Shown here: one piece after another, positions 3,853 through 6,685 of the stretch
Numbering within the stretch: the first letter of the stretch is position 1
Layout of the letters: every line of letters starts with the position of its first letter
NCBI GenBank assembly: GCA_016196785.1
Contig: JACPXA010000037.1
Span: 1 to 6,685, forward strand
Origin: Elusimicrobiota bacterium
GTDB lineage: Bacteria; Elusimicrobiota; Elusimicrobia; 2-01-FULL-59-12; JACPXA01
Reading direction: 5' to 3'
DNA: 6,685 nt
The notes under the pieces: generated by a model
What the model saw: the letters and a program-made list of their open reading frames with translations, nothing else
Told to the model about the DNA's origin: nothing
Database searches by the model: none
Translations under genes and position numbers: made by a program

Positions 3853-6447
3853 ATGAAGATGCTCTGCCGTCACTTCACCAAGTTGACCGCCGTCGGCATG
3901 GCGATCATCTATTTTTATTCCCAGGTCCTGGCACCGCCTTTGGCCCAGGCCAGTTTCTGGTCAGAGCGCCGCCAAGCGGTACAGGACATGAAGAGAGGAG
4001 CCGGGGCCGGGCGGGATTCCGTGAACACATTCGCCTTGGGGGCTCATTCCACTTTGGCTTCGCTGCCTCAGTTGCCCGGCTCCGCTTTTCCAGATCTCAA
4101 CTTCATCCCTCCGGTTGAACGCGTCCCCTTAGCTCAGCCAAAAGGGTTCACGTCACCCGCCACGGCCCCGGCTCCTCCTTCCTCCATCCTCCCGCAAGTG
4201 TCTCCAACGATCCTGCACCGTTATCCGGTGCTGGGTGCGCTTCCACTGGCTTTTGGGGCCTTCAAGGGGATTCACCTTGCGCCGAGCAGGTCCCAGTCCC
4301 CGCTCGTCCTCCACCTCCAGGATGTCCATATGAACCCGGAGGCGCAGTTCAACATCGCCGCAAGCCTTGAGGCACTACTCAAAGGAAGCGGGGCCGCGGA
4401 TGGGGCCGGGCTTCACAGTTCAAAGTTGAGAAGCGGCCCTGTGATCGGGGTGGAAGCGGCGCATGGCGCCTTCAACTTCCAGCCCTTCCGGGCGTTTCCC
4501 CATTCCGCCATCACCTACGATGTGGCCACGCACCTCGTCAAGCAGGGAGAGTTAGCCGCCGCCTCCTATGTGGGGATCACCGCTCCGGAGGATTACTCCG
4601 CTCGCTTTTGGGGCGTGGATGATCCTGTCCAATACAAAGCCAACGTAGAAGCCATCAAGCTTTCGAAGACGCTGCAACCCGCGTATCAGGCGCGGCTTGA
4701 GACGCTGCAGACCCAGATTGCTCAACTGAAGGCCACTCGGCTCAACCCGCCGCTCCGTGCGCTGGAAGCGCAGGTCAGCGCGTATCGGGAAGGTCGAGTC
4801 AGCTTGGGTCGCTACGCCGAGACCCTCGCCCTCCAAGGGAGGGCCGATACGCTGTCCCAGCTTCAACGGTTCCTTGAGGTGTATCATCGGGAGAAAACAC
4901 TCAACTTCAGCCAAGTCGAACGGGAACGTCAAATCCTCCTTGCGCGCCTCATCCCCAAACTACACCAGGCCGTGCTGTCCCAACTCATGGCCCAGAGCGT
5001 GGCCTACCGATCAGGGCAAATCACCTACGCCGCCTACTACCGGTACCTGGAAACCCTCTGCGCCCAACACGGCATCCCTCTACGCCGCTATCCAGCGATG
5101 CAGGCGTATATCCAGTATGTCCTCCAAGCGGATCGCATCAACGCGGAGGAGTTATTCCACGAGCTGGCTGAGGCAGAAGACGCCGCGCTAACCGCCCTAG
5201 TCCAGACCCCGGCAGAACGACAGCTCCTGACCCTCGTTAAACAACTGACGCTCATGGGGCGGTTGGTCAGGCTGGAACTCACCCCAGACCAATGGGCCGC
5301 CTGGCAGCCGCTCCGCACCTCCCTCCAACACCTTGAAGAGGAAATTCAAGCTTTTAGGACCCCCTCACCCTTCCCTCTCCCCTGGTGGGAGAGGGCTACT
5401 CTTTTTGTTTCCCCTCGCCCCCCGAAGGGGGGAGAGGGTGGGGGTGAGGGGGCAACCACCACCGACCTCGCCCCCTTCGAGCAGTTCTACCACGCCGCCG
5501 AAGCCCGGGACGAAGCCATGGTGACCAACCTCCTGGCGCAGATGAAAGCGACCGGTTCCTCCACCGGTATCCTCATCGCCGGGGGGTTCCATAGCCAAGG
5601 CATCGCCCGCCTGCTCAAAGACCGTCAGATCTCCTACGTCTCGCTCGCCCCCAAGATCACCAAACTCGACACCGCGGACGGCACCAAGTACCTCGATGTC
5701 TTTGTCCGCGAAAAGACCCCCCTCGAAAAACTTTTCACGGGTGAAAAACTCTTCGTCCAACATGCCGGGGCGGTCCCCGGTGCGCTTGGACCATTCATCC
5801 AGCCGACCAAGACCGTGGCGGACTATGGCACACTACAACTCATCGGGAATGCCTACCACTGGTTGAAGGAACGCCTGAAGCAGGCGTCCGTCGTTGATCT
5901 GAGGTTGGCCAAACAAGAGCTCGCGAAGGTGGCGCTTTCCGTCTCGTCGCTGTTGGGGACCGCAGGGCTAGGATCCATCGAGCTAGAAAAGGTGGGGTAC
6001 CAAGGCAGCGCACCGGCATTGGAGTCCGTCACGTTGCAACTTACCCAGACCGCAGCCCCAGGCGCGTCGCGCCGCAGACTCCAGATCGAAGGGTCCCTCA
6101 AAGGACAACCCCGCGCTGGCCGTCACCTCATCGCCCGCTATGACGTAGACGCCCTGCGTGAAGGACCTCAGAGTGGGGAAAGTGCCAAATTACATGTGGT
6201 GGTTCGTGGCGCAGCCTCTGCCCTCCCTAGCCTTGAGACGCTCGCCTTGGTCCCTCACCTGGTAACCACACAAGCTACTCAATTAGCCTCCACCTGGCTT
6301 ACCGCCATGACCGTGATCAACATCGTGGGTCTCTTGGTGGTCGCGTTCCTGATTGCAAGGGCATGGTTCAGAAAGATGAAACGTCTTCGCCACGCCTTTC
6401 CCAACGCCTTTCCCAAACTTCCGCCGTCACCTGCATCCTTCTTCTGA
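3853..6447 (+). CDS. Large exported, C-terminally anchored protein with ChaN/TraB-like motifs
   Basis: The 864-residue product begins with a signal peptide: K/R in the first ten residues, a hydrophobic core at 11-27 and a likely cut after AQA at 31-33. It ends with one membrane helix at about 818-838 (NIVGLLVVAFLIARAW) and a basic tail, so most of it should lie outside the cytoplasmic membrane. A Pro/Ser-rich linker (95-125) leads to a conserved-looking core: LHLQDVHMNPEAQ at 153-165, VIGVEAAHG at 198-205, RFWGVDDPVQY at 251-261, a long helical, coiled-coil-prone region at about 265-560, then ILIAGGFHSQG at 573-583 and ISYVSLAPKIT at 593-603. Paired His and Glu motifs in this order recall the ChaN/EreA/TraB (TIKI) superfamily, some members of which bind haem or are metal-dependent hydrolases. 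H159, E163, E201, D256, D257 and H580 are the candidate functional residues. That assignment is inference. Residues about 503-534 are encoded by an inserted palindromic repeat. Residues 640-815 are unrecognised. No Shine-Dalgarno site precedes the ATG; ATG 3859 is the next option. Confidence 0.8.
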   Translation: MKMLCRHFTKLTAVGMAIIYFYSQVLAPPLAQASFWSERRQAVQDMKRGAGAGRDSVNTFALGAHSTLASLPQLPGSAFPDLNFIPPVERVPLAQPKGFTSPATAPAPPSSILPQVSPTILHRYPVLGALPLAFGAFKGIHLAPSRSQSPLVLHLQDVHMNPEAQFNIAASLEALLKGSGAADGAGLHSSKLRSGPVIGVEAAHGAFNFQPFRAFPHSAITYDVATHLVKQGELAAASYVGITAPEDYSARFWGVDDPVQYKANVEAIKLSKTLQPAYQARLETLQTQIAQLKATRLNPPLRALEAQVSAYREGRVSLGRYAETLALQGRADTLSQLQRFLEVYHREKTLNFSQVERERQILLARLIPKLHQAVLSQLMAQSVAYRSGQITYAAYYRYLETLCAQHGIPLRRYPAMQAYIQYVLQADRINAEELFHELAEAEDAALTALVQTPAERQLLTLVKQLTLMGRLVRLELTPDQWAAWQPLRTSLQHLEEEIQAFRTPSPFPLPWWERATLFVSPRPPKGGEGGGEGATTTDLAPFEQFYHAAEARDEAMVTNLLAQMKATGSSTGILIAGGFHSQGIARLLKDRQISYVSLAPKITKLDTADGTKYLDVFVREKTPLEKLFTGEKLFVQHAGAVPGALGPFIQPTKTVADYGTLQLIGNAYHWLKERLKQASVVDLRLAKQELAKVALSVSSLLGTAGLGSIELEKVGYQGSAPALESVTLQLTQTAAPGASRRRLQIEGSLKGQPRAGRHLIARYDVDALREGPQSGESAKLHVVVRGAASALPSLETLALVPHLVTTQATQLASTWLTAMTVINIVGLLVVAFLIARAWFRKMKRLRHAFPNAFPKLPPSPASFF
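5360..5452 (+). repeat. Nested palindromic G-rich repeat inserted in frame in the coding region
   Basis: Perfect 11-bp outer arms, CCCCCTCACCC at 5360-5370 and GGGTGAGGGGG at 5442-5452, enclose two smaller palindromes. One is CCCTCTCCC/GGGAGAGGG (5373-5381 with 5387-5395, 5-base loop). The other is CCCCCC-GAA-GGGGGG (5418-5432), whose arms extend outward with a mismatch. CCCTCTCCCC at 5373-5382 can also pair with GGGGAGAGGG at 5429-5438. This is the layout of dispersed REP/MITE-like palindromic elements seen in many GC-rich genomes. The span is about 93 bp, a multiple of three, and stays open, adding Pro/Gly/Glu-rich residues about 503-534 to the protein. The right half also fits a G-quadruplex pattern (four G-runs within 5427-5452). 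Confidence 0.75.
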
Positions 6448-6685
6448 TGTTTTTGTTGGGGTGGAACCTTGTGGGACTCATAGCAGTGTCAACTCGCTAT
6501 TATTCTGCGACGCACCTGTCCTTCCTTCCCCCCATTCATTTACCGACACTCGCTGGTTCTCCTCTCTCCTGGCTCGCCCTAGGCACCACCTCAGATACCC
6601 CCGCGCCGGAGCAAAGTCATCCAGCTAGGAGACTGGGACTAATCTCATTCCCAAGCGAGCCTCGTTTATCGTTGGAAGATTTCCG
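6363..6685 (+). CDS. Start of a membrane-anchored protein, function unknown (partial, runs off the edge)
   Basis: A frame open from the ATG at 6363 to the window edge gives 107 residues. A polar Ser/Gln/Arg-rich N-terminus (1-20, beginning MVQKDETSS) is followed by a hydrophobic segment at 21-42 (VTCILLLMFLLGWNLVGLIA), then a Pro/Ser-rich stretch. This looks like a signal anchor or uncleaved signal ahead of an exported domain. Starting at 6363 overlaps the preceding gene by 85 bases. The alternative ATG at 6447 overlaps its stop as TGATG but begins inside the hydrophobic segment, leaving only about 14 hydrophobic residues. AAGG lies just two bases before 6363, too close for a good ribosome site, and 6447 has none, so translation is probably coupled to the upstream gene. 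The visible part matches no family I recognise. Codon use is less GC-biased near the end of the window. Confidence 0.55.
   Translation, partial: MVQKDETSSPRLSQRLSQTSAVTCILLLMFLLGWNLVGLIAVSTRYYSATHLSFLPPIHLPTLAGSPLSWLALGTTSDTPAPEQSHPARRLGLISFPSEPRLSLEDF
6393..6416 (+). repeat. Perfect tandem 12-bp repeat in the gene overlap
   Basis: CGCCTTTCCCAA occurs twice head to tail (6393-6404 and 6405-6416). Its length is a multiple of three, so both overlapping frames stay open. It is read as AFPNAFPK in the tail of the large exported protein and as RLSQRLSQ near the start of the next gene. It looks like a recent slippage duplication. Confidence 0.8.

Noticed and set aside
5732..5747. Hairpin TTTTCAC-GG-GTGAAAA, considered as a terminator or operator
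   Set aside because: It lies inside coding DNA and comes from the repeated peptide EKLFTGEKLF. There is no T-run after it.
5365..5763. Minus-strand open frame across the palindromic repeat
   Set aside because: It is opposite the conserved GGFH region of the exported protein, and its Gly-rich product follows from the repeat and codon bias.
1..6685. CRISPR array, tRNA or rRNA gene, transposase
   Set aside because: Reading both strands showed no regularly spaced repeat-spacer units, no recognisable structural RNA and no transposase motifs.

Overview
This is a GC-rich bacterial window in which every gene I can support lies on the + strand and coding is nearly continuous. A two-subunit glycyl-tRNA synthetase points to a Gram-negative-type lineage. 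The large exported protein with QDVH and GGFH motifs next to a seven-helix membrane protein reminds me of uncultivated lineages such as Omnitrophota (or Nitrospirota-like groups). That placement is a low-confidence impression and cannot be verified from the sequence alone.

Layout. Positions 1-167 hold at most the tail of an unrecognised upstream gene and the ribosome binding site of glyS. From 168 to 3729 three genes are packed with overlapping stop/start codons: glyS (glycyl-tRNA synthetase beta subunit), a protein made of two SpoVG-like domains in tandem, and a seven-helix membrane protein with no catalytic domain. The overlaps are GTGA and TAATG, so the three are probably one operon with coupled translation.

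At 3730-3852 comes the only real intergenic gap. It is AT-rich compared with its surroundings and carries an 11-bp-phased array of TTAC-type repeats followed by an extended -10-like element (TGCTACACT) just upstream of the next ATG. This looks like an activator-dependent promoter, possibly giving a nearly leaderless mRNA. No hairpin terminator is visible before it, so readthrough from the glyS operon is also possible.

From 3853 to 6447 lies a gene for an 864-residue exported, C-terminally membrane-anchored protein. Its conserved motifs resemble the ChaN/EreA/TraB (TIKI-like) group of His/Glu-containing domains. In its middle, a ~93-bp nested palindromic, G-rich repeat has been accommodated in frame. 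The last 85 bp of this gene overlap the start of a further gene that runs off the right edge and begins with a membrane-spanning segment.

The glyS call is certain. The SpoVG-like call is good. The membrane protein, the exported protein and the last gene have no assigned function, and what is written about their roles is inference.
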